Made by a program: the position numbers and the translations under genes. A stretch of 59,526 nucleotides of DNA from SIG299 sp964544055 (GTDB taxonomy: Bacteria; Bacillota; Clostridia; Lachnospirales; Lachnospiraceae): contig CAZJAA010000017.1 of the NCBI GenBank assembly GCA_964544055.1, forward strand, positions 1 to 59,526. The letters are read 5' to 3'. Shown here one piece after another: positions 7,637 through 15,787 of this stretch. A model generated the notes under the pieces. That model was given only the letters and a program-made list of their open reading frames with translations. It did no database searches and was not told the DNA's origin. Every line of letters starts with the position of its first letter. Position 1 is the stretch's first letter.

Positions 7637-9199
7637 TTAGTCTATAAATTCCACCGGCACCTTTTTCATAAGCCTTGTGATGTCCGGATACACGGCGGAC
7701 TCTTTCTGAGTGCTCGCCAGCACTGCTTTTACTTCTACTTCTTTTTGTAGTTTTTCTCGAATTGTATTTTTTATAAGATCCAGATGACCATTTTGCTCCA
7801 CAAATTCCTTATCAAATGCTTCCGTAAAGACAAGCAGGAGCTCGTTTGCACTGCCAATGCTTGGTTTAACATTGCCAAGCGAAGCTTTTAAAAAGCCCGG
7901 AAGTGCTGCCGTAATCTGATGCCATCCGACCGCAACTGCCTGAATATCCTCCGGAAGTGCCTGCGGATAGTTTACCGGGAGTGGTTCTTCACCCGGTTCG
8001 TTTTTAGCATTGAACGTTTCGTTTTCCTGCTGTACCGTCACAATGCCATGCTCCAACGCTTCTTCCACTCTGGCAATCCGGTCGGAAAGCGCATCCTGAC
8101 CAGATTCCATCTGTGGCTTGCAAAGCTTTATTAACGCTACCTCCACAAGGACACGTTTCTGCGATGCATAACGTATCTGGTTTGTCAAATCAGAAAAAAT
8201 GCGGATAAAACGAACCAGACGTTCCGATTCGTTTGCATGAACCTCTTTTAAAAATTCTTCCCGGTAATCCGTTGGAATTTCCATAGTATCTATCAGTTCT
8301 TCGGAAGCTCCGGCAAGCAGCAGATTTCGCAAATACCAGGCAAAATCCACCGTAAACTGGGTAAGCTCCCTGCCTCTTGCCACAATTTCATCCAGCAACT
8401 TTAAGCAATCCGTAACATTGCCTTCCCGTATATAGGACATAAAGCGGCCAAATATCGCCACATCCACCGTTCCAAGCACTTCAAGAACTTTGTCATAGGT
8501 CAAAGTCTCGCCAAGATAAAATGCCACACACTGGTCAAGCAGACTGATGGCATCTCGCATGGAGCCGTCTGCTGCTGTTGCAATATAGCGCAATGCCCTG
8601 TCTTCCACGGAAAGATTTTCCGCCGTTGTCAGTTCTTTCAAACGCCCGGCAATTTCATCCACCGTAATCCGACGAAAGTCGTACCGCTGGCACCGGGACA
8701 AAATGGTAATTGGAATTTTGTGTACTTCGGTTGTTGCCAGAATGAAAATTACATAGGAAGGCGGCTCCTCCAGCGTCTTTAACAGTGCATTAAAGGCACC
8801 TGCCGAAAGCATATGCACTTCATCAATAATATAAACCTTATATTTTCCTTCGGTGGGAGAATAACGAACCTCCTCCACAATTTCACGGATGTTGTCCACA
8901 CCGTTATTGGATGCCGCATCAATTTCAATCACGTTCATGGAGGTTCCTGCTGCAATGGAACGGCACATGGCACATTCCCCGCAGGGATTTCCATTGACGG
9001 GTGCTTCACAGTTTACTGCTTTTGCCAGAATCTGTGCTGAAGTTGTTTTTCCGGTTCCTCTTGTTCCGGTAAACAAGAATGCATGTCCGACACGTCCCGC
9101 TTTAATCTGGTTCTGCAATGTTGTCACAATATGATCCTGTCCCTTAACGTCGTCAAAGTTCGTGGGACGGAATTTTCGGTATAATGCCGTATAAGACAT
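7637..9199 (-). CDS. dnaX: DNA polymerase III subunit gamma/tau
   Basis: 520 aa, clamp-loader ATPase. Walker A GTRGTGKT (45-52), a four-cysteine zinc module (Cys64, 73, 76, 79), Walker B with DEVH (YIIDEVHML, about 123-131) and the sensor SRC motif (168-170) are all present. The C-terminal part after about residue 370 is short for tau, so a separate, long tau extension is absent. The start follows GGAGG by 5 nt. First gene of dnaX-ybaB-recR. Confidence 0.97.
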   Translation of the reverse strand: MSYTALYRKFRPTNFDDVKGQDHIVTTLQNQIKAGRVGHAFLFTGTRGTGKTTSAQILAKAVNCEAPVNGNPCGECAMCRSIAAGTSMNVIEIDAASNNGVDNIREIVEEVRYSPTEGKYKVYIIDEVHMLSAGAFNALLKTLEEPPSYVIFILATTEVHKIPITILSRCQRYDFRRITVDEIAGRLKELTTAENLSVEDRALRYIATAADGSMRDAISLLDQCVAFYLGETLTYDKVLEVLGTVDVAIFGRFMSYIREGNVTDCLKLLDEIVARGRELTQFTVDFAWYLRNLLLAGASEELIDTMEIPTDYREEFLKEVHANESERLVRFIRIFSDLTNQIRYASQKRVLVEVALIKLCKPQMESGQDALSDRIARVEEALEHGIVTVQQENETFNAKNEPGEEPLPVNYPQALPEDIQAVAVGWHQITAALPGFLKASLGNVKPSIGSANELLLVFTEAFDKEFVEQNGHLDLIKNTIREKLQKEVEVKAVLASTQKESAVYPDITRLMKKVPVEFID

Positions 9200-9223
9200 G
9201 GTTTCCTCCGTTTCTGGACAATG

Positions 9224-9252
9224 TACTCTCCGAATTTTCGGAAAGAAACACT
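9224..9252. repeat. Short palindromic repeat, copy 2 (partial)
   Basis: TACTCTCCGAAT (9224-9235), followed by TTTCGGAAAGAAAC. It matches the left arm and loop of the copies at 2191 and 48111, but the right arm has decayed. It lies in the 53-bp gap between the chemoreceptor and dnaX, just upstream of the dnaX ribosome site. Confidence 0.5.
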
Positions 9253-11289
9253 TTATTGATTTTCGCCAAGTTCGGCAAGTACTCTGTTTTTCTCATCCTC
9301 CGGCACGTCTACCGATATTTCTCCAAATAATTCGTCCAGAGTTACTTCTTCTGCCGCCTCTTTTTCCGAAGTTTTATATACCTCGGATACAACATCCGAT
9401 TCTTCTATTGCTGCCGCTGCTTCTCCAAAAACTGTTTCGGATTCTTCCGCCGGCGACTGCGTTGTTGCTTCCGGTACGTCCGTTTTCTGTAATGGCTCTA
9501 TATCAGTTTCTTCTTTTTTCTCCAGATTTAATCTGGAAGTACTGTCCACCAGTTCGTCAGCAAGTGCAACCATTTCTTTTGTTTTTTCTTTACATTCTAC
9601 AATAATTTCGTTTAATTCCTGCATGGCAGCGGAGGTTTCCTGGGTGCTTGCCGCATTTTCCTCGGCAATGGCCGCCAGACTTTCCACGCTGTTCATAACA
9701 TCGTTTTTCAGTGCGTCCAGCTGCTCTACTTCACCTGTAATACTGTCAACCGCACCAGCAACACTGTCGATTTCACTGTTCAGAGAGTAGAATACCTGCT
9801 TGGTTGTGTTCAGATGCTCATTCTGGACATCCATAATTTCTGCCATCTGCTTCATGATTTCCACACTGTTATTGGAATTTGTCATCAGCTCACCGATAAT
9901 GGAGGAAATCTGTGCTGCAGATTCCTTGGACTGATCTGCCAGCTTGCGGATTTCGTCTGCAACAACGGCAAAGCCACGGCCTGCATCACCCGCTCTTGCC
10001 GCTTCAATAGAGGCATTCAGGGAAAGAAGATTGGTCTGGCTTGCAATCTGCGTAATCATGTCGGTAGCAGAACGGATTTCCATGGCAGAACGGTTGGTTG
10101 CATTTGTCTGCTCCTGTACCTCGTTTACAGACTGCTGTGTCTTTGCATTAATACCGGAAAGCTCTTCCAGAGTAGAATTTACGGTCTGATTATAATCCTT
10201 CATCTTGCGGGTGCTTTGTGCCAACTGTTCAACATTTTCTGTAGTGGCTTCAATAGCATTCCCGATATTTACAATTTTTTCGTTGACTGCCTGGGTTTCT
10301 CCTGCCTGACTGGTAGCACCGTTTGCAATTTCATCTACCGCCGTATTTACATTGGAAATGGCTTCGGTAATTGTTTCAAAACGGTTGGTGTATACCTTGG
10401 AAAAGTCAAACAACCGCTCCGAGGTTGCGATAATTTTCCGGATAATCGTGGTAAAGGAATCTATCAGCGAATGGATGGACCGAGCAATCTTGCCGATTTC
10501 ATCGCTTCGTTCCGTCAATTTTGAATTGTGATCCATATACAAGTCGCCAAGTGCTACCTTGTCTAACTGCTGTACGGTTACAAGAAGTTTGCCGGTAAGT
10601 GCACGAAGCAGGAAAAACAGTGCTGCAGCACTGGCAACAAAGATTCCACCCATAATCAGCACGTTTTTGGTACTCTGTGCCTTATGTAAAGCGATGATTT
10701 CACTTTTTTCACGACCAACAAATACACAGGCAGATGCCTCCTGGGCTGCTGATGTATCTGGAAGCGGAGCATAATATCCGTAATAGCTCTTTCCGTTGAT
10801 TTCCACGTTATTATCAAAATATGCCGTTTTTTCCTTTAAAACAGTCTGCTGCACCTTTTCGGACATGGCATTGCCCAGCACATCCGCTCCGGACTCATCG
10901 GTTACTGTAGTAATAATACATTCGCCTTCAAAGTAAAACATTAAAATCAGCTTTGTTTTGTTGCGGAAATTTGTAAATACAGTCATGTTGTCATTGATGC
11001 TTGTGTTGCGGCGGTACAGATTGGTTCCACGCAGCTTATATGCACCATTCGGCACAAGGGCATCCATTTCCATTTCTACAGCAAAGCTTGCTGTTACCAG
11101 TTCCTGCTCTGCCAGTTTTTCTGCGGTGACTGCACCAGTGCTCTGAATTGCAAGCATTGCAATAAGCACCATCAGTACAAACGGAATCATTGCCATCAGC
11201 AGGATTTTTCCTACCAGATTCAGCCCTTTGCTGCTTTTTTCCGCATTTTCATTTTGCAGTGGTTTCGTTTCCCATTCATTCTTTTTCAT
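9253..11289 (-). CDS. Methyl-accepting chemotaxis protein
   Basis: 678 aa transmembrane chemoreceptor. Membrane helix 1 is at about residues 25-47, a periplasmic-type single Cache-like sensing domain at about 48-205, membrane helix 2 at about 208-230, HAMP at about 231-285, and then the signalling domain. The hairpin tip GDAGRGFAVVADEIRKLADQ is the classical CheA/CheW contact signature. After the methylation helix there is an acidic tail of about 90 residues (ending VLAELGENQ) with no CheR-tethering pentapeptide visible. It is an orphan receptor between dnaX and murG with no che genes nearby. The ligand is unknown. It fits a motile host together with the flagellar genes at 32-40 kb. Confidence 0.93.
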   Translation of the reverse strand: MKKNEWETKPLQNENAEKSSKGLNLVGKILLMAMIPFVLMVLIAMLAIQSTGAVTAEKLAEQELVTASFAVEMEMDALVPNGAYKLRGTNLYRRNTSINDNMTVFTNFRNKTKLILMFYFEGECIITTVTDESGADVLGNAMSEKVQQTVLKEKTAYFDNNVEINGKSYYGYYAPLPDTSAAQEASACVFVGREKSEIIALHKAQSTKNVLIMGGIFVASAAALFFLLRALTGKLLVTVQQLDKVALGDLYMDHNSKLTERSDEIGKIARSIHSLIDSFTTIIRKIIATSERLFDFSKVYTNRFETITEAISNVNTAVDEIANGATSQAGETQAVNEKIVNIGNAIEATTENVEQLAQSTRKMKDYNQTVNSTLEELSGINAKTQQSVNEVQEQTNATNRSAMEIRSATDMITQIASQTNLLSLNASIEAARAGDAGRGFAVVADEIRKLADQSKESAAQISSIIGELMTNSNNSVEIMKQMAEIMDVQNEHLNTTKQVFYSLNSEIDSVAGAVDSITGEVEQLDALKNDVMNSVESLAAIAEENAASTQETSAAMQELNEIIVECKEKTKEMVALADELVDSTSRLNLEKKEETDIEPLQKTDVPEATTQSPAEESETVFGEAAAAIEESDVVSEVYKTSEKEAAEEVTLDELFGEISVDVPEDEKNRVLAELGENQ

Positions 11290-11316
11290 ATGCTTTGCAT
11301 TCCTTTCTTAAAGTTT

Positions 11317-12390
11317 TTACTTCTCCTTTTTTGCTACGGTCTCCAACAAGTTTAAAATTGTCGGAATTGCTTCGTTCAAACTGCTTTTTTCCATAGCATC
11401 CACATAACCCTGCCGCTGTTCCATAACCTGCTGTATGGCACGAAGCAGTGTATCGTTGGTTAGCTTTTCTTCCGGAAGAACATAGGAAAAACCCTGATGT
11501 TCAAAGGATTCTGCATTTAAAATCTGGTCGCCCCGACTTGCTGCCGCAGAAAGCGGAACCAGAATATGCGGTTTTCTGAGTGCCAGCAGTTCGCAGATAG
11601 AATTTGCTCCTGCTCTGGAAATTACCAAATCAGCCGCTGCGAACAAATCTTTCATTTCCCGGCTAATATATTCAAACTGGCAATAGCCCTCCGCATTTTT
11701 GTATTCGTCTGCCGCCTTACCTTTTCCGCACAGATGAATAATCTGATAGTCACGAAGAAGAGTTGGAAGCAGATTTCTTACTGCGTCATTTAACGCAGCA
11801 GCTCCGGTACTGCCGCCTACTATCATGATGACCGGTTTGTTTGCCGTAAATCCACAAAAATCCAGTCCGGCAATTTTGTTTCCTTGAAACAGCTCTTCCC
11901 GGATTGGTGTACCGGTAAGCACTGCTTTTTCTTCCGGAAGATATTTCATAGTTTCCGGAAAGTTGGCGCAGACCTTTTTTGCCATTGGGATGCAGATTTT
12001 ATTGGCAAGTCCCGGCGTGATATCCGATTCATGGATAATGCAGGGAATCCGCCGTGTTTTAGCTGCCAGCACCACGGGAACACTAACAAAACCGCCCTTG
12101 GAAAAAACCACCTCCGGTTTCAGTTTCTTTAATAATCTGCGTGCTTCAAAAAATCCTTTCACCACCTTAAACGGATCCGAAAAATTTTTTGGGTCGAAAT
12201 ATCTGCGCAGTTTTCCGGAAGAGATTCCGTAATACGGAATTCCGTTTGCTTCTATCAGCCCTTTTTCTATGCCGTTATAGGAGCCGATGTAGCTCACCTC
12301 ACAATTTTTTTTCTGAAGGTAAGGAAGCAGAGCAAGGTTTGGTGTAACATGACCTGCGGTACCACCGCCGGTTAATACGATTCGTTTCAT
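11317..12390 (-). CDS. murG: UDP-GlcNAc:undecaprenyl-PP-MurNAc-pentapeptide GlcNAc transferase MurG
   Basis: 357 aa. Transfers GlcNAc from UDP-GlcNAc to lipid I, making lipid II on the cytoplasmic face of the membrane. The N-terminal acceptor loop GGGTAGHV (8-15), the second Gly-rich loop (IMIVGGSTGAAALNDAVR), and the donor-site segment ADLVISRAGANSICELLALRKPHILVPL (quoted across two motifs: SRAGANSICE and KPHILVPLS) are present. The start has AGGAG about 12 nt upstream, slightly long. It stands alone rather than in the usual dcw cluster, which is common in Clostridia. Confidence 0.96.
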   Translation of the reverse strand: MKRIVLTGGGTAGHVTPNLALLPYLQKKNCEVSYIGSYNGIEKGLIEANGIPYYGISSGKLRRYFDPKNFSDPFKVVKGFFEARRLLKKLKPEVVFSKGGFVSVPVVLAAKTRRIPCIIHESDITPGLANKICIPMAKKVCANFPETMKYLPEEKAVLTGTPIREELFQGNKIAGLDFCGFTANKPVIMIVGGSTGAAALNDAVRNLLPTLLRDYQIIHLCGKGKAADEYKNAEGYCQFEYISREMKDLFAAADLVISRAGANSICELLALRKPHILVPLSAAASRGDQILNAESFEHQGFSYVLPEEKLTNDTLLRAIQQVMEQRQGYVDAMEKSSLNEAIPTILNLLETVAKKEK

Positions 12391-12481
12391 TGATATATAA
12401 TACTCCTGTTATTAATAGTTTTATTCTACACCAAATTTTTCATTTTTGCAATCCATCTGACGACTTTCCTTGCATTTTTCA

Positions 12482-12510
12482 TTGAAAACCATATTTCTCT
12501 GTGATATACT
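12482..12510 (+). promoter_or_regulatory. Promoter of mtnN
   Basis: TTGAAA (12482-12487), 17-bp spacer, TATACT (12505-12510), about 44 bp before the mtnN start codon. It faces away from murG. Confidence 0.7.
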
Positions 12511-12553
12511 TAAGTATCAAATGAAAAACAAATAAAAAAAGGAGTAAACTCAA

Positions 12554-13252
12554 GTGAAACTTGGAATTATTGGTGCAATGGAAGAAGAAGTTGCACAGTT
12601 AAAAGAACACATGACAAATTTAACCATTACCACAAAGGCAGGCATGGAATTTTATGACGGACTCCTGCTCGGCAAGCCGGCAACCGTGGTTCGCTCCGGC
12701 ATCGGCAAGGTAAATGCCGGCTGCTGCACCCAGATTCTTGCTGACCTGTTTTCCGTAGACTGCGTTATCAACACCGGTATTGCCGGTTCATTGGACGCTG
12801 CCATCGATATTGGTGATATCGTGCTCTGCACGGATGCTGTTCAGCATGACATGGATGCCGTTGCATTTGGCTATGAATGCGGCATTATTCCAAGAATGCC
12901 TGTTTCCTTTTTCCCGGCAGATGAAAAGCTTCGTACAACAGCCAAAGCCATCTGCGAAAAAGTAAACCCGGAAATCCATGTTCATGAAGGACGTGTTGCC
13001 ACTGGTGATCAGTTTGTTGCCGACAAAGCAAAAAAAGACTTTATTTTTTCCACTTTTCAGGCAAAATGCACCGAAATGGAAGGAGCTGCCATTGCCCAGG
13101 CTGCTTACAACAACAACCTCCCATTTCTGATTATCCGCGCCATCTCCGACAAAGCAGACAACTCGGCCCAGATGGATTATCCGGCATTTGAGCGTCAGGC
13201 TATTGAGCATACCGTCCGTCTGATGCTTGCCCTGACGGAAGAAATCGCATAA
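12554..13252 (+). CDS. mtnN: 5'-methylthioadenosine/S-adenosylhomocysteine nucleosidase
   Basis: 232 aa, GTG start with GGAG 8 nt upstream. Removes adenine from MTA and SAH, recycling by-products of polyamine synthesis, methylation and autoinducer-2 formation. It has IGAMEEEV with Glu12, the nucleoside segment NTGIAGSL, and CTEMEGAAIAQ, where Glu176 corresponds to the ribose-binding Glu. ISDKAD has Asp199, the catalytic acid. Length and order match the family throughout. Followed 27 bp later by a small gene, probably co-transcribed, and then by a terminator. Confidence 0.95.
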   Translation: MKLGIIGAMEEEVAQLKEHMTNLTITTKAGMEFYDGLLLGKPATVVRSGIGKVNAGCCTQILADLFSVDCVINTGIAGSLDAAIDIGDIVLCTDAVQHDMDAVAFGYECGIIPRMPVSFFPADEKLRTTAKAICEKVNPEIHVHEGRVATGDQFVADKAKKDFIFSTFQAKCTEMEGAAIAQAAYNNNLPFLIIRAISDKADNSAQMDYPAFERQAIEHTVRLMLALTEEIA

Positions 13253-13279
13253 TTTTTCAAGCTCGGAAGGATACCGGTT

Positions 13280-13549
13280 ATGTTTCGTTTATGGGCAAAA
13301 ATCTGGAAGGAAAACCACTTACTAAAGGATATGGTTGTCGAAAATGATGACAAGGAATTAAACCGCACCCGGAAAATTTTTTCCGCCATTGATACGGTCT
13401 GCTACGAATTTGATTTATCCAAGCCTATGTGGCTAGATGCTACCGTGCGTGAATTTCAAAGGCACGACAAAGCAAGATTTTATCAGGATAATTTTATAGA
13501 TTCCATTGATTTTGATTATCTGGAAATACAGGTCATTGAAGAGGACTGA
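13280..13549 (+). CDS. Small conserved-looking hypothetical protein
   Basis: 89 aa, acidic C-terminus, no membrane segment or signal peptide. Not assigned to a named family. The sequence has a hydrophobic/aromatic N-terminus (MFRLWAKIWK) and segments such as TRKIFSAIDTVCYEFDLSKP and EFQRHDKARFYQDNF, which read as a compact globular protein rather than noise. It follows mtnN by 27 bp and precedes a strong terminator, so it is the last gene of a two-gene transcript. Confidence 0.6.
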   Translation: MFRLWAKIWKENHLLKDMVVENDDKELNRTRKIFSAIDTVCYEFDLSKPMWLDATVREFQRHDKARFYQDNFIDSIDFDYLEIQVIEED

Positions 13550-13562
13550 CTACGCATCCAGC

Positions 13563-13618
13563 AAAAAAAGATATTCCAAAAGGCATTACAAATCAAATGC
13601 CCCGGAATATCTTTTTTT
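13563..13618. terminator. Bidirectional terminator
   Basis: AAAAAAAGATATTCC (13563-13577) pairs perfectly with GGAATATCTTTTTTT (13604-13618), with an inner GGCATT/AATGCC pair. A7 and T7 on the two sides make it usable for mtnN (+) and the HIT gene (-). Confidence 0.85.
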
Positions 13619-13677
13619 GTAAAGCTTTCTCCTGCGATCTTTTGTCACGTCAAAGCCAAATGTCCGGAAATTTCTTC

Positions 13678-14091
13678 TCAGCCCAGTCTTGCCCGGATAT
13701 GTTCCGCCAGTGCTGTTGCCTCACCGTCCGCATAGCCAAGCGGCTTCCATTTGATATTCACAGTGTCTTCTTTCCAGCGTGGAATGAAATGGATGTGCAG
13801 ATGGAAAACCGTCTGTCCGGCTGCTTCTCCATTGTTCTGGAGAATGTTCATGCCATCGCAACCAAGCTCTGCCTTAATTGCAGCAGCTACCTTTGGCACA
13901 ACAGCAAATACCTTTTCTGCAAGCTCCGGTTCCAGCTCAAAAATGTTTGACACATGTTTCTTCACAAGAAGAATGGCATGTCCCTTTGCGGCAGGGGAAA
14001 TGTCCAGAATAACCTTTACGTTTTCATCTTCATAAATAGTGGAAGAAGGAATTTCTCCCTTAATAATTTTACAGAAAATACATGAATCCAT
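13678..14091 (-). CDS. HIT family nucleotide-binding hydrolase
   Basis: 137 aa, Hint-type histidine triad protein that hydrolyses nucleoside phosphoramidates or related nucleotides. The triad is HLHIH with His97, His99 (nucleophile) and His101; the zinc ligands Cys4 and Cys7 (CIFCKI) and a histidine near 46 are present as in zinc-binding HIT proteins. The start follows AAAGGAG by 5-7 nt. Stands alone on the minus strand after the fusion gene at 14139. Physiological substrate unknown. Confidence 0.93.
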   Translation of the reverse strand: MDSCIFCKIIKGEIPSSTIYEDENVKVILDISPAAKGHAILLVKKHVSNIFELEPELAEKVFAVVPKVAAAIKAELGCDGMNILQNNGEAAGQTVFHLHIHFIPRWKEDTVNIKWKPLGYADGEATALAEHIRARLG

Positions 14092-14138
14092 AGCAATCTC
14101 CTTTTTTTAATCTCCATTTAAAAAAACATTCTTATGGG

Positions 14139-15143
14139 TTATAATTTATCAAAGCGGAATAGCTGGTCAAACATACGAAGAGTTTTAAAATCTCCTTTTG
14201 CCGTAAGCTCCCCGGACATAAACGCTCCCTGAAAAGTCGTTCTGCCGGTTACCAGCTTGTTTACCACGGTTCTTGTGGTTGTTGCCACCACATCCGCATA
14301 ATCACTATCGCCATAATAGCATTTTAATTTGTCTTTGTCTACATCCACAATCAGCGTCTTTCCGGTATCTGTCATGCGAATTTCAAAAACTGCCCTGACA
14401 TCTTCTTTTGCCGGCCGGAAGTTTTCTTTCAGGTTGTGTATAAATTCCTGACTGCCTTCCTTACCCTCCGTACGATCCATCATTTCCTTGAACAGCTGTG
14501 AAAGCTCTTCAATATCCTCTTTTTGTTTTTTCACATAGGTATCATCCGAAACGTATTTGGACAGCTGTTCGCTTTCCTGTGGTGTAAGCTCCATTGGCGC
14601 GCTGCGGACAATGGTCTGCTTTAGGGCAACCGTGCTAGATGGAAATACACTGATTTTCTGATTGATGGTACGATACAGATGTTCTGCACGGTCTTCTATG
14701 ATTTTTACATAGCTCCCGTTTGTTTCAAATTCTGCCTGTGCCTCCACATAAGCAGTAATTCCCGGGCAAAGTGAACCACCTAACAGCTCCCATGATTTCA
14801 TCAGGTTCTGCTCGGCTTCTCTTTCTCCGTAAGTGCTTGATACAACCACCGGCATCATATAAATCCGGCTCAGTCTTGCTTTGTCTGCATAAAGCCAGCA
14901 GTCATCCAGAAACTGCTGCAGCAAGCCTCCAATGCCATACCATTCCACAGAAGCGGCAAGTATTACACCATCTGCTTCTTTTATGCCGCTTGCCAGCACA
15001 GCGATTTCATTTTTGCATTCGTATAAATTGTACCGTTTAACCTCCACACGCAGTTCTTCCAGTACCTCAGTAATTCTGGACAGAACATATAAGGTGGAAT
15101 CTTCAATCAAGCCTCTTCCGCCGTAATAAATATGTATTCTCAT
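14139..15143 (-). CDS. Flavodoxin-like NAD(P)H oxidoreductase fused to SCP2-like domain
   Basis: 334 aa. Residues 1-170 look like a flavodoxin/FMN-reductase fold: IHIYYGGRG at the phosphate-loop position, ADGVILAASVEWYGIGGLLQ and VVSSTYGEREAEQNL. Residues about 185-235 are a charged linker. The last 100 residues (VRAVFEIRMTDTGKTLIVDV ... GDFKTLRMFDQLFRF) resemble an SCP2 sterol-carrier domain, which binds hydrophobic ligands. The ATG overlaps the rhomboid stop codon (ATGA) and follows GGAGG, so it is coupled to that gene. The substrate is unknown; the fusion suggests reduction of a lipid-like or bulky hydrophobic compound. Confidence 0.75.
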   Translation of the reverse strand: MRIHIYYGGRGLIEDSTLYVLSRITEVLEELRVEVKRYNLYECKNEIAVLASGIKEADGVILAASVEWYGIGGLLQQFLDDCWLYADKARLSRIYMMPVVVSSTYGEREAEQNLMKSWELLGGSLCPGITAYVEAQAEFETNGSYVKIIEDRAEHLYRTINQKISVFPSSTVALKQTIVRSAPMELTPQESEQLSKYVSDDTYVKKQKEDIEELSQLFKEMMDRTEGKEGSQEFIHNLKENFRPAKEDVRAVFEIRMTDTGKTLIVDVDKDKLKCYYGDSDYADVVATTTRTVVNKLVTGRTTFQGAFMSGELTAKGDFKTLRMFDQLFRFDKL

Positions 15144-15784
15144 GGAATATCCTCCGTTTCCATTTTTTGCTCTGGCTGTTGCCGGTAAAACAGCATAGCC
15201 AGCAAAAATCCGGACAGCAGCCCCACCAGATGGGCTGCATTATCCACACCCTGATCCACAAAGCCGGCGTAGACGCTCATAGCAACAAAGATTGCCATTC
15301 TCACACTGGAAAATCCCGGCAGCTTTCCTTTGTTTTTTATCACAAGCCACACCATTGCTCCGGTGATGCCAAACACCGCACCGGACGCTCCCACGCAGAC
15401 AGGACTATCTGTATTATACACGACAGAGCCCAAAGCCGCAAGAATACCACTGAAAAAATATAGTGCCACATAAGTTGTTTTTTTGACATAATGCTCCAAA
15501 GCATTGCCAAGACAGTATAAAATCAGCATATTATTTCCAAGATGCCAGATATCACCATGCAGAAACAGATACGTCACCAGACGATACCATTCCCCTTCTT
15601 TTACCTTGATTCCGTACAAAGCACCATGCTCCAGCAAAAACTCCGTTGTGTGTCCGTAAAAATTTCCAGGTGTCACACTCTTTTCCCAAAGCTGCATCAC
15701 AAAAAAGGAAAGCACTGTAACCAGCACAAGCACCATATTCGCTGACTTTTTCACCGGTTCAAAAATTTCTGTCTGCTCTTTCAT
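15140..15784 (-). CDS. Rhomboid family intramembrane serine protease
   Basis: 214 aa, six or so membrane segments. Catalytic Ser134 in GASGAVFG and His185 in NAAHLVGLLSG form the dyad; His76, His81 and Asn85 in HGDIWHLGNNM form the oxyanion region. All key residues are intact, so it should be active on membrane proteins. It starts 3 bp after the glpK stop, with GAGG inside the end of glpK, and overlaps the next gene by 4 bp, so glpK-rhomboid-flavodoxin/SCP2 read as one operon. Substrates unknown. Confidence 0.92.
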   Translation of the reverse strand: MKEQTEIFEPVKKSANMVLVLVTVLSFFVMQLWEKSVTPGNFYGHTTEFLLEHGALYGIKVKEGEWYRLVTYLFLHGDIWHLGNNMLILYCLGNALEHYVKKTTYVALYFFSGILAALGSVVYNTDSPVCVGASGAVFGITGAMVWLVIKNKGKLPGFSSVRMAIFVAMSVYAGFVDQGVDNAAHLVGLLSGFLLAMLFYRQQPEQKMETEDIP

Positions 15785-15787
15785 ACG

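Noticed and set aside
9170..9185. Another copy of the TACTCTC repeat near GGAATTTTCGG
   Set aside because: The match is limited to GAATTTTCGG within the dnaX coding sequence and lacks the TACTCTC arm.
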